A stretch of DNA of 64,000 bases from contig RCTD01000010.1 of assembly GCA_014898415.1 (NCBI GenBank), forward strand, positions 1,054,001 through 1,118,000. Reading direction: 5' to 3'. The stretch comes from Stromatinia cepivora (lineage: Eukaryota > Ascomycota > Leotiomycetes > Helotiales > Sclerotiniaceae). Position numbers and translations under genes: made by a program. The stretch's first letter is position 1. Every line of letters begins with the position of its first letter. The notes beneath the pieces were generated by a model. The model was not told the DNA's origin and searched no databases. It saw nothing but the letters and a program-made list of their open reading frames with translations. This document shows positions 1 to 13,495 of this stretch, piece after piece.

Positions 1-204
1 TATAAAAAAGGATAAATACTTCTTCTCCTATAAACTTAATTAGATCAAGAAATCTTATATCCTGTATAACATTTAGAATAGAAATAAAATCTAAACATTT
101 GATTTTAAACGCTTTTCTTTTTCTAAATGGATATTCTGTATAGCTTCAGTTATAACTTTTAAACTGAAGTCTTCTTCGGTATCCCGATATTCTTCGAATT
201 CTTT

Positions 205-435
205 TTATACCGTTTCGATCTCATTAAGGTTATCGATACAAAGCATCGATGTATATATTACTCCAAAAGAGGGAGAAAGTAATAGACATTTGAAATTCGA
301 ATAATTATTAAATACAGCAAGATCGGTATATCCAGAAAGGGTATTTCGGGATGAAAACGATTTCAGAAACATAAAGATTCCAAAATTGGAATTATTAAAG
401 TTCCGAAAAGATTGTAAAAAGTTTATAATAACCAT
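205..435 (-). pseudogene. Gy1 gag remnant
   Basis: This short open stretch matches the plus-strand gag region around 38330-38560 with many substitutions. It contains the shared proline/asparagine-rich segment ending in SMLCIDNLN, where the other copy has SMLCINNLN. It is only a fragment between stop codons, not a gene in its own right. No zinc knuckle is visible. Gag normally packages the element RNA; this copy cannot make a full protein. Confidence 0.7.
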
Positions 436-1804
436 TAATTTACAAATAACTATAAAAGCTTTTCGATTAATACAATATCGATTTTATTTTTATAATGAAA
501 TTTCGTTTTGATTTATTCTAATAAATATATTCACGAATTCTTTTATAATCTTATAATTCTTAATAAATATTATTATTGTTTATAAAAGAAAATCGGAAAT
601 CTTCTATTCAAAATCCTTAAATAGGATTTTATTATTAATAATCTTTACTTAGATAATAAATAATCTGAACTTCCTATATTATTCTAAAAAATTGTTATAT
701 TGAATTATATTAGATATAATCTATATCTTATATTGAAAACAAGTATTATCGATTTCAACCAGATTTTAATAGATCACTACAAATTGTTTAATCAATTCGA
801 ATACTATAAATCAGAGCACTTATATATAAAAAGCATAACAATATACTTATACTTTCGATTCGATTTAATCGATTACATATATATAATATTATATTTCATT
901 TTTAAATAATATAATATATAATTCGAATCATTCTATAACCAATAATTACCACAAATTAACTTTAAATTCAATATTATTGTTAAATTTAATAATAAGATTT
1001 ATAGATTTTAATATATATATATCTTATTACAAATTATAATTAATATAAAAATACAATCTTAATTAATTAAATCAATTTCTTAAATAAAAGAACCCTTAAT
1101 TATTAAATAAATCATTATTTCCTAAAAAAAAAAAAGAATCCTTAAAGAACCCCGAATAATCAAATCGTTTAATCGAAGTTTTCTTTTTCTAACTTCAGGA
1201 TCTTTAGATTTGTTTGGATGAAAATCCTTGAATTTCGATTGAAGGAATAAAAGGAGTTCTAGATACTGTTATTGATCTGAATATTTATATAAACATTATT
1301 TAAGGTTTAAAAGGAAATTGCATTATTACAAAACTCATCATCACCATAGTTTTTAATTATTAATTCTTTTCTTTCAAATTTATAATCATTATATAAAGAT
1401 CTTGTAATTGTAATAATGATTCAAAAGAAACAATTGAATTATTAAAAGCATCAATTTTATATATTAGAATCTTCTCTTTACTAATCTTCTTTCTTCCAAT
1501 AATAATATTATCCAATCCTATATTTATATTTTCTTTAAAGGATTGTTGAAATAATTAAGGAGAAGGAAAAGATTCTTCAGAATATACTTTCGAAGATTTG
1601 GAGTGTATAGGAGAAGGAATTCGTTGTATTATGAAAGTAATGATACATTTCTAAAGGAGTTTATCTTTATCGATTAGATCGAAATAAATCTTTTTCCTCT
1701 GAGTGTAATATTCGTAAAAGTTTATTTAAAAAGGTATTATTAAAGTAAAATATTATTTGAAAAACTATTAAATAATCGAATGCTTGTAAATGAATTGTAA
1801 ATAA

Positions 1805-2086
1805 TATAACGCACAAAAACCATAATAAAGCTGAATAAACAGGATTAATTATATTCTTTAAAATCTATAATTAAAGAATTATAACTTATAAAGAGTAACT
1901 AAATATATATACACAAATACTCATTTATAAACTGCAAAATTGTATATAAGCGTTATTAAAGTTATTATTTTATTATACTAAATCGTATGATTCGTAATAC
2001 ATATATACAGATGATCAGCTTATAAATTGATATAGGAGATAAGAGGTATCACGTGGTTAGCCTCCTGTAGTTCACGATTCGTGACA
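1805..2086 (-). repeat. 5' LTR of the left Gy1 copy
   Basis: This is the reverse complement of the LTRs at 36659-36940 and 43397-43678 and has the same 282-bp length. On the minus strand it starts TGTCACGAATCGTGA and ends in a RIP-altered TA in place of CA. Confidence 0.88.
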
Positions 2087-2321
2087 CCTATAAATTTTCG
2101 ATATATAAATAATCTAATTATTTGATTAAATATTTGATTATACCTTTAATATATTTACAATCTAATATTGTTTCGATATTATATATAATATTCAGATTGA
2201 TTAATTCGATTTCTATTAATAGTATATTCAATATTTCTAATAGTATTAATTCGAATAAGGATATATAGAATACTAAATAGATATTTATTGTATTTAATAA
2301 TTTTAATCGATAATTGATAGT
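2087..2321 (-). pseudogene. Gy2 integrase C-terminus with chromodomain (fragment)
   Basis: The minus-strand translation gives INYRLKLLNTINIYLVFYI, the fold that follows the integrase core in Gypsy elements (family pattern AYRLELP..M.IHPVFHVS). It then gives YNIETILDCKYIKGIIKYL, which matches the chromodomain pattern YEVEKILD.R..RG...YLV. It stops at 2321, where Co1 is inserted, and at 2087, where a Gy1 LTR begins. It is most simply the distal part of the element whose integrase core lies at 10614-11866. In chromoviruses this domain targets integration to marked chromatin. Confidence 0.72.
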
Positions 2322-2630
2322 TGTCACGGAAAGCCCTGTGATCCCCTGTATCTTATAAAGGATCAAAGTGTATGCTTTTCAATCGGAATAAAGGATCCAT
2401 TAGTCCTTATCAATCTACCAATTGATAAAGTGATCCTGATATCCTAATAAACAGAGATTTAATCTAATTAAGGTGTATATTGATTAGATAATTATTTATT
2501 TGTTCTATATATATAATTCTTGATTTATATAATCAAGAACAAATTATTCAATTCTTTTACTCTATCAATTATATATACCATCTATTCCCCGATCTTTGAA
2601 AATACTTTATAATTATATTATTCTATGATA
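2322..2630 (+). repeat. Co1 5' LTR
   Basis: It begins TGTCACGGAAAGCCCTGTG and ends CTATGATA, where the expected terminal CA has become TA. It aligns end to end with 10300-10608 and with the solo LTR at 17271-17579, all 309 bp long. Confidence 0.9.
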
Positions 2631-5600
2631 ATTATAAGTTCAATAATTCTTAAATCTATATAATTTTTTATCCAATAATTATTAAATATTTAAAGGATTA
2701 TTTTTAAAATATTATTTCTATTTTATTTATAATTCAATATTTATATCAATTTAATTATCTTTATTTAATATAATAAAAGATCAAAATGATCTTCTTTTTA
2801 TAATCTATATTTAATAATCGAAATAATATCTATATTTGAAAAATAAATATCAAGTTTAAAGAATCTAGAATTCAATTAATCCAAAAAACGATTTGTTTGT
2901 TTCTATATTAATAATATCTATTTCAAGTTTTGATTTAATAAATAAATTTATTTATATTTAAATCGATTAATTTTCAATTAAATTATTTATTTTATCTTCT
3001 ATTATCGATTTCCAAATCAAATATAATCAAAAAAAACAAATTCAATATCAAAAGGAATTTTTGGAATATCTTATAAAAATCCAATCCAGGGAAGATATTA
3101 ATGAAAATATGAAAATGAAAGATTCTAATGATAATATATCAGAATTTATTTTTAATAGATCTATTATTCCATTTCCAATTATTTTTTAAGAAATCTTTTT
3201 CGAATTTGTTTTTTTTCAATTGGAATATCGATACTAATAATAAGAATATATATAGAATTATAAAGCTTTTCGGAATATTTATAAATAAATCAAATCGTCA
3301 ATTAATCAAATATATCTTATAAAACTATTCATTCTCAATCAAAATATTATAACTCTTCCATTCAAAACAATCATCAATATATTCAAAAAGAAACTTATAT
3401 TTATAATAACTATTATCAAATTTATAATACTATAAGAATATTGATTTATTCTAATACAAGTTTCGCTTAACAGAACTGATTTTGTCAAATAATATAAGGA
3501 TTGGATTATAATTTATATTAAAGCTTTTGTATACAAAATTATTGAAGTATAAGATGAAATTGTTATCAATATCTTTCTATAAATTATTAATATCAGAATG
3601 TTTCTAATTTAGATAAATATTATAATTATATAAATCGAGATAAATAATCAATTCGGATTATCCAATTTTTTATTCAAACAATTCGGAAACATTTTTGAAG
3701 AATTAATCTTTTAGGATTTTATTTTTTTAAAAACTAAAAAAGAAGTATATTCTATATTTACTTTTTTTCAAAATAATAAAAAGTTTAAAAAGAATAAAAA
3801 GAGTATCAATTTTGGAAATAATCAAAAAATCAAGAAAATCTGGGAATGTCTTTGTAGAATCGAATCTGAATAAAATAATAGAATTGATCATAATTATATT
3901 GCTTATAATTGCAAAATTATAAAGTTAGCATTTATCAGAAGAATCAATCTATTATTCAAAAGAGTATTTAATGAAAATGAGCTATAAATAATTAAGAATC
4001 GAACAAAATTATATTTATAAAAGCAGTTTTATTTTGATTGAATCAAAAGGAAATAAATGAAAAGTTCTATTGATCTATTAGAATCTTCAATCAATATTAT
4101 TATTTTGGATATTCGATATAATTAATCAAAAGTATATTTTATAATAATGAAAGTATATTATCTATTCAATAATATTTTATTTGATAATTGTAATATTATA
4201 TATATTATAAATAATATATCTCTATTGGATGATTATCGATATCGATTATTCAATCCCAATAATCTTATAGAAACAGGTATTTTTAACTTTTAAATCCTAG
4301 AATATAAAGTTCGTATTATCAAAGGGATCATCAAAAGAGAAAGTTATCTTAATAATGATTTGATCTTAAATAATATAATATTCATCCCTGGTTTTTATAT
4401 TAATATTGTTTCAAAAGTTCGATTGAAGAAAACTGATTTATAGTTTTCAAAATATAATTATACTTTTCATAAAGAAAATCATATAAATAATATAATAATT
4501 GTTCAATACATTTGTATTGAAAATCTTATATTCTTAAAATACAAATTATTTTCTATTTATTCAAATACTTTTATATCTATTCTTATAAACAATTTTTTTA
4601 TAATGTATCTAATAATGAATAGAAAAATAAATAAAGTATTCTATTATTCTTATAATCTATTTTTTCTAAAAGAAGATACAAATGAAATATAATATAAATA
4701 CTCTGGATATTTGGAAAAAGAAGTTTTTGAATATTTAATATTTGTAATACAAAATATTAAAATAAAAGATATTATTTATTCCAATTGTATTAATTATATT
4801 TATATTTATATAAAACAAATCATTTTTTGTACTCCAAATGATCATTAATTACCTCAGCCTTTTTACAAAATCCAATAAAATCTTTTTGATTTCGATAAAG
4901 AATATAATAATATATTATAATTCCTATTAATCAAAGAAATATATTATAACAAAATCTTTTTATATTCAATCTATTATAAAACATATAACGAAATATTTAT
5001 AATCATTCAAAACTTTGTAGTTTGGGTTTATTATAAATATAGTCTAACAATTATAATAATCAAATAGGATAATGATATATTTGTTATTGGAATTATAAAA
5101 GTAATGTTATTTAAGAAATAGATTAAACAAAAAAGTATTGAATTCGAATTATCCCTATTTTATATATATAAATTTAATAAAGGATCAGAATATATAGGAT
5201 AAAAAATAATCACAAAACAAATAAAAATATAGATTATAATAAATTTATTAAACAAATTATAAATAAAAGCAATGCAAATTATTATTTATTTATATAATAT
5301 AAATCCTTTAAAAACCAAATCCTTTAAATTGTTTAATAAGGTATTTGATATATAATTCCATAATTATCTTTACAAAAATAATTCTCTATTTGTAGAGAAA
5401 ATATCTAATAATCTTTATTTTAATTGGAATGGAATTTATAGGTATAAATGTTGAATTTATTCTTTAAATAAAAACAAAAAAGTTAGAATTAATAGAAAAT
5501 AATATAAAACCAATCCTTGAATATATATTAAGTATTTAATAGATTATATTCCAGATATATTGATCTATTGTATATAAATACCTAAACTCGATAAAATTAT

Positions 5601-5733
5601 TGTTATTCGAAATATAATGTTTAATGAGGAATTCATTTATTATATAAATTCTATTAATCAAATAATTGATATTTATATTATAAAAAAGCTTAAACAGTTT
5701 ATTAAAGTCTTTAACCTATAAAATTATATCGAA

Positions 5734-5982
5734 ATGAATAGGACGATTATTCAAAACAAGGATAATTATAAAGATTTCATTCACCTATCTATTTTCACAG
5801 ATCGAAAAACCTTTGATTCATTTATCAAATGTATTTCAGATTTATTATTTATAAACAAATTGGTTTCAAGGGTAGATACAGATTTAAGGGATAATAATAG
5901 GAATAAAAAAATCGATTTAGAATTATCTAATCCATTTAATCTTTTAGGTAATAAGGATAAAGTATATAATGAAAATATATAA
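5734..5982 (+). pseudogene. Co1 Pol fragment between integrase and reverse transcriptase
   Basis: This 82-residue open stretch lies directly after the integrase tail of Co1 and is rich in D, N and S, as is usual for the linker between integrase and reverse transcriptase in Copia polyproteins. No catalytic motif is present. It is a surviving window between RIP stops, not an independent gene. Confidence 0.5.
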
Positions 5983-8039
5983 ATATTGATCGATTCTTTT
6001 ATTAAAGAAATTGAAGAAATCGATTTTTTTATTAAAGAATAATTATATTTCATGAATAAAAATATTGATATTGTTTAAGAAGATATCTGTAATAATAATA
6101 CAGATCCTGATTTTATTGAATATATTGATATAAGGATTATAAAGTATAAACCTATTGATTGTATTATCGAAATTCTTTATAATATATATAAAAATGATCT
6201 AAAGATTACTTTAATCAATTAATCTCAATATTCTAAAAAGAAATATATATATTAAAATAATCAATTAAAGTATTTTATAAAAGAAATCTAGTTATTATAA
6301 AGACTATTATATTTTATATATTCATTTGATCGATTTATAAAAGATTTGCAGATTTATAATCTCGAATAGATATTTAAAAGAGCTTATATTATAAGGATTG
6401 AAATATTCAGAGTTTAAATCAATCTATTTAAGTTTCAATTATATAATTACTATTCGGAATCATCTTTTTTCTGAGAGTTATCTAGTTCTTGTGTTCCAGA
6501 ATAATCAGTATATATATAAAGGCAATTATATATATAGCAATATTATTAAAAGAGTAATTCCAATACTGGATTCTATATAGGAATTATTATATTTTAAAGG
6601 ATAGATTCAATAGGTTTACTTTGTTTAAACAATTTTCATTTTATATTCTGATTTAATCAGTAAGGAATAAATGATATAAAAGAGTATTCTCAATTTATAA
6701 TAATTTACAATATAATTATCATTAGAATTGAAACAAAACCATTACTGTTTTCCATCTAATTTATAATTAATGAATTACAGGTAATACCATTTCCTTGAAT
6801 TTATATATTTGCAATTCCAAAATTATTTCGTTTTTATTATCAATTAGAAGATCATTAAATAGAATATTAATTCAAATAGAATTATAATCTTGAAATTAAT
6901 AATCTTAAAATTAGGAAAACCTGATATAAAATCAATTCTGGATCAGAATCTTCAAAACCGATTCCTTTTCAATAAATATTTATATATAAATACAATAATC
7001 AAAATCTAATCATTTATTATCGCTTATATTTAATAATACAAAGAGATCTTCAAATTAAAAGTATTATTGAAATTATTTATATTGTTATATTAATAGATCG
7101 ATTATTCCGAATTATAATAACAATCGTTATTAAATACAATCTCGAAATAAAGTAATATAATATAATCAATATCTTCATCAATACTTTATATAATCCTTTC
7201 GATATTTCAATTATATATTATCTATTTAATAGATATAAAATCCCAAACAAAAATATTATAATTGATTGAGTTTTATATAATTTATAAGATTCTTCAATTA
7301 TATAATTTAGGGATTTCATTCGGATATTCGAGAAACTAGAATTGGTATAATATAAAAAGGAATTGTATTTATATATTAATTTAAAGTATATCATTATAAT
7401 TCTTTTCTTTATAAACAATATTCAGATTATTTATTATAAGAAAAACGAATTAATTGTTATAAAGATTATCAAGAGAATCAAGATTATATATGAATTATAA
7501 GATCTAAAAAATACTAAATAGTTTCTAAATATATATATACTTTATAATCGATTTAAAAAAAGGTTGTAATTAATTTATAATATATATATTAAAAAGATTA
7601 TTAAGAAATTCAAAGCAACAAATGGAATAGCAAATATATTACTTTTAATAATAATATTTCGGAAAAATCAGGATTAAGTTTTTATATATATTATAAAAAT
7701 ATATCAAAAGAAAATAAGCTCAATATTATATATTGTAATTATTATAAAAGCGGATATATTATTCACTGTTTTATAATTGAGCCATTATTTGATCAATCTA
7801 TTGAGCGATTATATAAAAACTATCAATCATTATTTATAATATCTATAAAATATAAAATATCTCATAATCCAATATAGTAATAATCAAATACTATAATTTT
7901 TCATCTTCTTAAATATTTTTTTTATAGATAATCTAAATATTCATCGATTATTCCAAGAATATATTATATCCCTTTTCAATAGTTTAATTATATAAAAAGC
8001 ATTCAAACAAAATATTGTAACCATCTCGATTACCGAAAT

Positions 8040-8245
8040 AAAATTTCTCAGAATCGAATATATATTAAAAGAAATTATAGTAATTCTATATTTCTTAAAA
8101 AAGATTGATCTAATAATAAAAGAACTTGTAACAATCTTTTACGATAATCAACAAACAATCAGATTAATAATTGATGAGAACAAGCAAATCACTATGAAAT
8201 TATATTATATAGATATTCAAAATATATAATTATATTAAGAATATT
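8040..8245 (+). pseudogene. Co1 RNase H remnant
   Basis: The plus-strand translation includes IEYILKEIIVILYFLKKI, then LVTIFYDNQQTIRLI and YYIDIQN. These correspond to the Copia RNase H landmarks: E..WL..L, the catalytic aspartate in .YCDNQ.AI.L, and the H.DI.YH motif (here YIDIQN, a changed form). The fragment fixes the orientation and superfamily of Co1. Confidence 0.65.
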
Positions 8246-8299
8246 CAAAAAAGAATTTTTATATAATCTATTTATTGATTATCGATATAATTATTAACA

Positions 8300-10299
8300 G
8301 ATTCATTAAGAATTTTATAAAACAAAAATTCAAATATTTCCGATCCCTTTTCAATTTACAAAATATAAATAATAGGATTATAAAACTTGAATAACAATAA
8401 TCATAAAACTTGAATAATAATAATCTGGATTATAAAACTTGGATAACGATAATCTGGAATTTGTAATTCTTTTTTTTGATATAAATAAAATGAATTCTAT
8501 TTGGTATCCTAAATTATTATACTTTTTTATAATATATTTCAATTTATATATTCTATATCCATTGAAAAACAAAGAATAATTAAGATCAATTACTTCTTCA
8601 TTTTTTATTTTCCTATTTTCGAAAAAGGATAAACTTCTTTTTAAATTCAATAATTTGAAATTCAAATAAAAGAATCTTTGGATTATTTATAACAATCAAA
8701 GAATAAAAAACAATTAAAGCAATCAGAATTATTAATATTATCAATATTATAAAAATCAAAGAATTATTCTTTCTTTTTCTTTTTTTTGAATATATTATTC
8801 ATTCTTTTCTTCTTTTCTTCTTTATTACTTTTTTTTTTTCATTTTCACTATTATTCTCCGAAATCATAATATACTTCTTCTATTTAGCCTTTCAAGAATT
8901 CTAATAAATAATATAATAAAGAAAAAAAGAATAATGATATAAAGACGAAAAAACAACTTCTTTCTTTTCCTCGATCTCCAATATCATTTTTATTGTAATT
9001 CTATATCCCTATTTGAATTATACAATCAATGATCAATATATTATAAAGATAAAGGATAAACGAAGAATTTATTTTTGAATTTTGTTAATGAATAGTGATA
9101 TAATAATTTATTAAAGGATAAAGGAAAATTAATAAAGGAATATACAAATAAATACTATAATTCCAATACCAACAATTATTCAATTTAAAAGAATCAATAA
9201 AGCATTCATTATAGAAATTATATCTCCCAGTAATCAACGATTTTATATATCGAATATATAAATAATCATTCCTTTCTTTACAACTTTTTTCATCTTTTGT
9301 TTTGATTAAAGAATTAGTAATTTTCAATAACCTTTTTTTTTTTTTTCTTTATTTGATTCATCATCCGAAAAACCCAATACCAAAAAATCGAATAGATTAT
9401 TATTATTAAATAAAGAAATCCTTTTTCTTTTCTTTCCTTTATCGAACAATCCTTATTTTAATAATTACAAATATAGGATTAATAAAATCTTTCAATTATA
9501 TAATAGGATTCAAAATGAAATTTATTTTCAAATTATTATCTAAACTTATAATAAATAATTGATTATAATAAATAACAATTCCTTCAATAAAGGAAAACAA
9601 TTTTTGAAATAAATGATTATATATCATTTTAAAAACAGATTTAATTAAATTATACTTTCAAAGATCGATATCTTAATTCATTATTTATATTGAACTTATT
9701 AATTCTTTTTGCTCAATTTGTTAATCCTTCAAAGGAATATTAGGATTTTCTTTTGTATTCGATTCTTTCAAAATTTTCTTCTTAATTGTTATTTGTCTAA
9801 CACAATTAAGATTTGTTTGTTTAACCTTTTTAGATCTCAAAATCTTAGATATAATAATAATCAATAAAAACTTGATTAAAAACAAAAACGAAAATACAAA
9901 AAAAGGATCTATATATTTTTAAAAATTTATTCATTTTACTTCGCTATCGCAATCAATATATTGTAATCTAACAACTATATACATTCTCAATTGCTATATC
10001 GCAGGATCGATCATTCATTTGTATTCTCTCGATAGAAAACTTTCTTTTTATTATTCAAAATCTTGATTTCGAAGAATATTATAGATAATAAGCCAAATAC
10101 TAAAAGAAATTTGTGTTTTATATATAATCAAATTCTTCTCTATTCTAAAGATACCAGAATTATTTCAGATTTATATATTATATCATTCCTTTGTTGATAT
10201 TTGTTTATAATCGTTTTGTATATTTATTTACAAATCATATAAATTATCATTTTCTATATCTTTCCATTTGTTTCAGATCGTTTTTCGATCTAAAGGATG
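8300..10299. other. Co1 non-coding 3' interior
   Basis: About 2 kb of AT-rich sequence lies between RNase H and the 3' LTR. Only scattered short open frames occur, none with a motif I recognise. A short degenerate tandem repeat sits near 8375-8460. Copia elements normally end soon after RNase H, so this is an unusually long tail or holds another, unrecognised insertion. Confidence 0.6.
8375..8460. repeat. Degenerate tandem repeat, about 27-30 bp unit
   Basis: Three imperfect units share TATAAAACTTGRATAA followed by a run rich in AATAATC and CTGG. It lies inside the Co1 3' interior. Confidence 0.55.
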
Positions 10300-10608
10300 T
10301 ATTATAGAAAGCCCTATAATCCCTTATATCTTATAAAGAATCAAAGCGTATACTTTCCAATCGAAATAAAGGATCCATTAACCCTTACCAATCTATCAAT
10401 TGATAAAATGATCCTGATATCCTAATAAACAAAGATCTAGTCTAATTAAGATATATATTAACTAAATAACTATTTATTTGTTTTATATATATAACTTTTA
10501 ATTCATATAATCAAAAGCAAATCATTTAATTCTTTTACTCTACCAATCATGTGTACCACCTATTCCCCGATCCCTGAAAGTGCTCTGTAATCATACTATC
10601 CCGTGATA
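10300..10608 (+). repeat. Co1 3' LTR
   Basis: It aligns over its full 309 bp with 2322-2630. The TG start has become TA, giving TATTATAGAAAGCCC, and it ends CCCGTGATA. The downstream target duplication is ATAGT at 10609-10613. Confidence 0.9.
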
Positions 10609-10613
10609 ATAGT

Positions 10614-11866
10614 TCCTATTATTTTATCAATCTTAAATAATTCTAATTTCTTATAATCGAATTTATTGCTTAATCTTTTGATTTCAATATTTCATTATAA
10701 TAAATAAACTTTATTTTTCTTTTTAAGTATAGATTCTATATTACATTTCATATTATAATAGATTATTATTCTGGATGATATAAATCTTAAATCAAAAGCA
10801 AATTGCTCCTATAAATCCTTTAATTATTCGATTTGTATTATTATTGATTCGATATTAACTTTTTGTAATATCGATATTTGATATATTTTAGGATTAAACC
10901 CAAAATTAATATATATTGATATAATCTTTATAGTTTCCATTTCCGATATATTATATACGAATTGTATTATAAATAATAATTCTATCCAATTATTTTATCA
11001 ATAATTTATATAATATTTAAGATATACTTCTATTATCTAATTGATCCTTTCTATTTAATTATCTATTTGTAAATAGAAAATTGTCGATAATTTTTTTTTA
11101 ATATTTATTAGTATTAATAAAATAATCCAGAATTTCGAAATAAAAAGCTTATCTTTATCCGAGATTATCTTATCTAATACTTTATATATACTTATTATAA
11201 CCCTAAAGAATATATATACTAATTGTTTAATAGTTTATATTTCTTTGAATAATATTATATATACAAATTTCGTCAATTTATCTACTACATTGAATATAGC
11301 ATCATATTCGATTCCTATAATAGAATCTTTCAAGAATAATAATTTGATTATAAAATCCTATATAATAGACTTTTATAATTGAGAAAATATATCTAAGATT
11401 TAAAACTAATTATATAGAATATATTTAAAGGATTTATTCTATATATAAATATCACAATTTCCAATAATTTCTTCAATTATTGTTCTCATTTATAGGAAGT
11501 AATTGATTTCTTATATTCTTATAAATGTTTTTACGATTTTTTGATATCTGTATATAAATAATCCATATTGTTTTATTACAAATTCCTTAATCATTTAATT
11601 AGGAATATATACTTTTCTGTAGAAATATATTATATCGTTTTCTTTTATGAATCCTGATTTTATTATTTTGAATATATATATTATTATAATATTACTTTTA
11701 TAATATAATTAGATCTTTTTTTTTAGATAATTGTTTTTCAATATATAAATGATTATAAATTGTAATATATTATAGATTAATAATTCATTTTCTTATTTGA
11801 ATATAATATATGATTTATACGATTTGTTTTCCTAATATTTCGATTTTCGATTGAAAATATCGATTC
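10614..11866 (-). pseudogene. Gy2 integrase core remnant
   Basis: The minus-strand translation contains NVVDKLTKFVYIILFKE, IISDKDKLFISKFW and KKLSTIFYLQIDG. These match the Gypsy integrase pattern DRLTKFVHFIP, ISDRD..F.S.FW and KLSTAYHPQTDG, including the second catalytic aspartate. Further on, YINFGFNPK matches the post-core motif Y..YGFNP. The fragment is flanked by Co1 on the left and Co2 on the right. With 2087-2321 and 17647-21340 it forms one interrupted minus-strand element. Confidence 0.8.
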
Positions 11867-12032
11867 TGTTAACTTTTGGTATAGGAAGTAGTAGTATTAT
11901 TGATTATATAGATTGAACTAAGGATTTATAATTCTAATAGAAATAGAATTGAAATTATCCCTAAATATAGTCTGTATATTATTATGATCTTGTGATCTCA
12001 ATTTTAATCTTATGATAACCTCATTTCTAATA
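11867..12032 (-). repeat. Co2 3' LTR
   Basis: On the plus strand it begins TGTTAACTTTTGGTATAGG and ends in a RIP-altered CTAATA. It is homologous end to end with the LTRs at 22295-22460 and 27595-27760, all 166 bp. Confidence 0.88.
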
Positions 12033-13222
12033 TTCCTTTATTGAAGATATCCTATTCGATCCATTTAAATTATTAATTCCAACATTTTCTTGAATCTTTC
12101 GAAAGTAATCCTTATACAAAGCTTCGTTATTCCATTAACAATTATATTGTATATATTGATATAATTAATAACGATTTTCTCTTTTTCTATCAAATCTCTA
12201 ATAAAATAATAACTAATATCTATATATTTGAATTATTCATACAAATATAGATTCTTAATTAGAACTAAAATATCTTGATTATTACTAAATATCTAAACCA
12301 TATCTCCATTCTTTCCAATATAACTTGATCTGAATAGATCTTTGAATATTTATATAATTCATCTCTTTTATTTAATAAACATTATTATTGCAATATATTC
12401 TGATTTCATATTAAAGATAATCATAAATACTTGTTTTTTATTAATCTATAATATAAAACCTCTATAGAATATTACAACTCCCCCTGAAACATTTTTCTGA
12501 TTATATTTATCACTAATCCAATCTGCATTTGTATATACCTTTATTGTATTATTAAATATATTATATTCTTTGCAGATATCAAATTATACTTTCTTTAATC
12601 CAAACTATAGTTTCTGTTTGATTATTGATCATAAATATCATATCAGATTCTTCAAAACTATAATATAATGTTTTGCTGGTTTTGCTATAAATTGTGAAAG
12701 TCTTTTAATTGAAAATATTATATTTAATTGAATATATATTATTGAATGAATTATATTTTTTATTCGTTATTGATATTTATTTATATTTATTAATTCATCA
12801 TCATCAATTATTGATTAGAGATGAATATAATCCATTATTGATAATTTCTTGGTTTGATATTATTTATATATAATATTATATTTGGTTAATATAATATCAA
12901 AATATTTTTTTTGATTTATAATTAATATATATATTTTTCTATTACAAATGATTTTAATATTTAAGATCTTATTAATCTCCTTTAGATTCTTGATATTAAA
13001 ACAAATTGATAGCTTTTCATCGAATTAAATAATTTGTAATAATATATATAATACAATAACGATATCATCGATATATATCAATAATATTATATTATAATCT
13101 TTAGATATATACAGATATAGATCTACCAAATTTTGTACAAAATCTATATCTAAAAATTCTTTCTTTAATAATAAACTTTAATCCCTTTCAATTTACTTCA
13201 AATTATATAGATTTTATAAAAT

Positions 13223-13495
13223 TTATAATATATATCCCTTTTTGATTTTAATACCTTGAAATAATTCGAGATAAATTTTTTCCTTCAAATATAATTCGGT
13301 AAAAGCGTTTTTGATATCGAAATATAAATATTCCAAATTTTCCTTTGCAATAATAATTAAGAATAATTTGAATATATTTAGTTTCATCATTAATATAAAC
13401 ATTTCGTTATAATCCTTTCCTAATATTTGATTAAACCTTCGAATTACTAATCTTACTTTAAATCGTTCTATTTTATTATTCTTGATTTTAACCAT
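13223..13495 (-). pseudogene. Co2 reverse transcriptase, N-terminal fragment
   Basis: The fragment reads ERFKVRLVIRRFNQILGKDY, then MMKLNIFKLFLIIIAKE and YFDIKNAFTELYLKEKIYLE. This is the start of the Copia reverse transcriptase (RYKARLVARGF.Q..G.DY.E.F.PV...S.R.L..A....., then Q.DV..AFL.G.L.E.IY...). A matching region exists in Co3 near 26150-26350 on the other strand. It ends at a stop and lacks the YVDD box, which lies further along in a broken frame. Confidence 0.8.

Larger units (their letters stand above)
1..2086 (-). mobile_element. Gypsy LTR retrotransposon Gy1, 5' part, cut by window edge
   Basis: This is the 5' end of an LTR retrotransposon read on the minus strand. An LTR occupies 1805-2086, followed leftwards by leader and gag sequence. 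The gag remnant near 205-435 matches the gag region of the full copy at 36659-43678 (shared stretches such as NNYSNFK and YTSMLCI), and the spacing from the LTR is the same. The sequence is very AT-rich with many stops, as expected of a RIP-inactivated copy. Its outer end abuts a chromodomain remnant of another Gypsy element, so it was probably inserted into that element. The other LTR lies outside the window. Confidence 0.85.
2322..10608 (+). mobile_element. Copia LTR retrotransposon Co1, full length, RIP-degraded
   Basis: Two 309-bp LTRs in direct orientation bound the element (2322-2630 and 10300-10608). The 5-bp target duplication ATAGT is present at 2317-2321 and 10609-10613, which defines the ends exactly. 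Coding remnants read on the plus strand in Copia order. A pre-integrase segment IFIPGFYINIVSKVRLK lies near 4380-4430, the end of integrase (PKLDKIIVIRNIMFNEE) near 5580-5640, an acidic linker near 5734-5982, and RNase H (ILKEIIVILYFLK, then FYDNQQTIRL) near 8040-8240. The frames are broken by many stops. Nearly 2 kb without recognisable coding separates RNase H from the 3' LTR. Confidence 0.9.
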
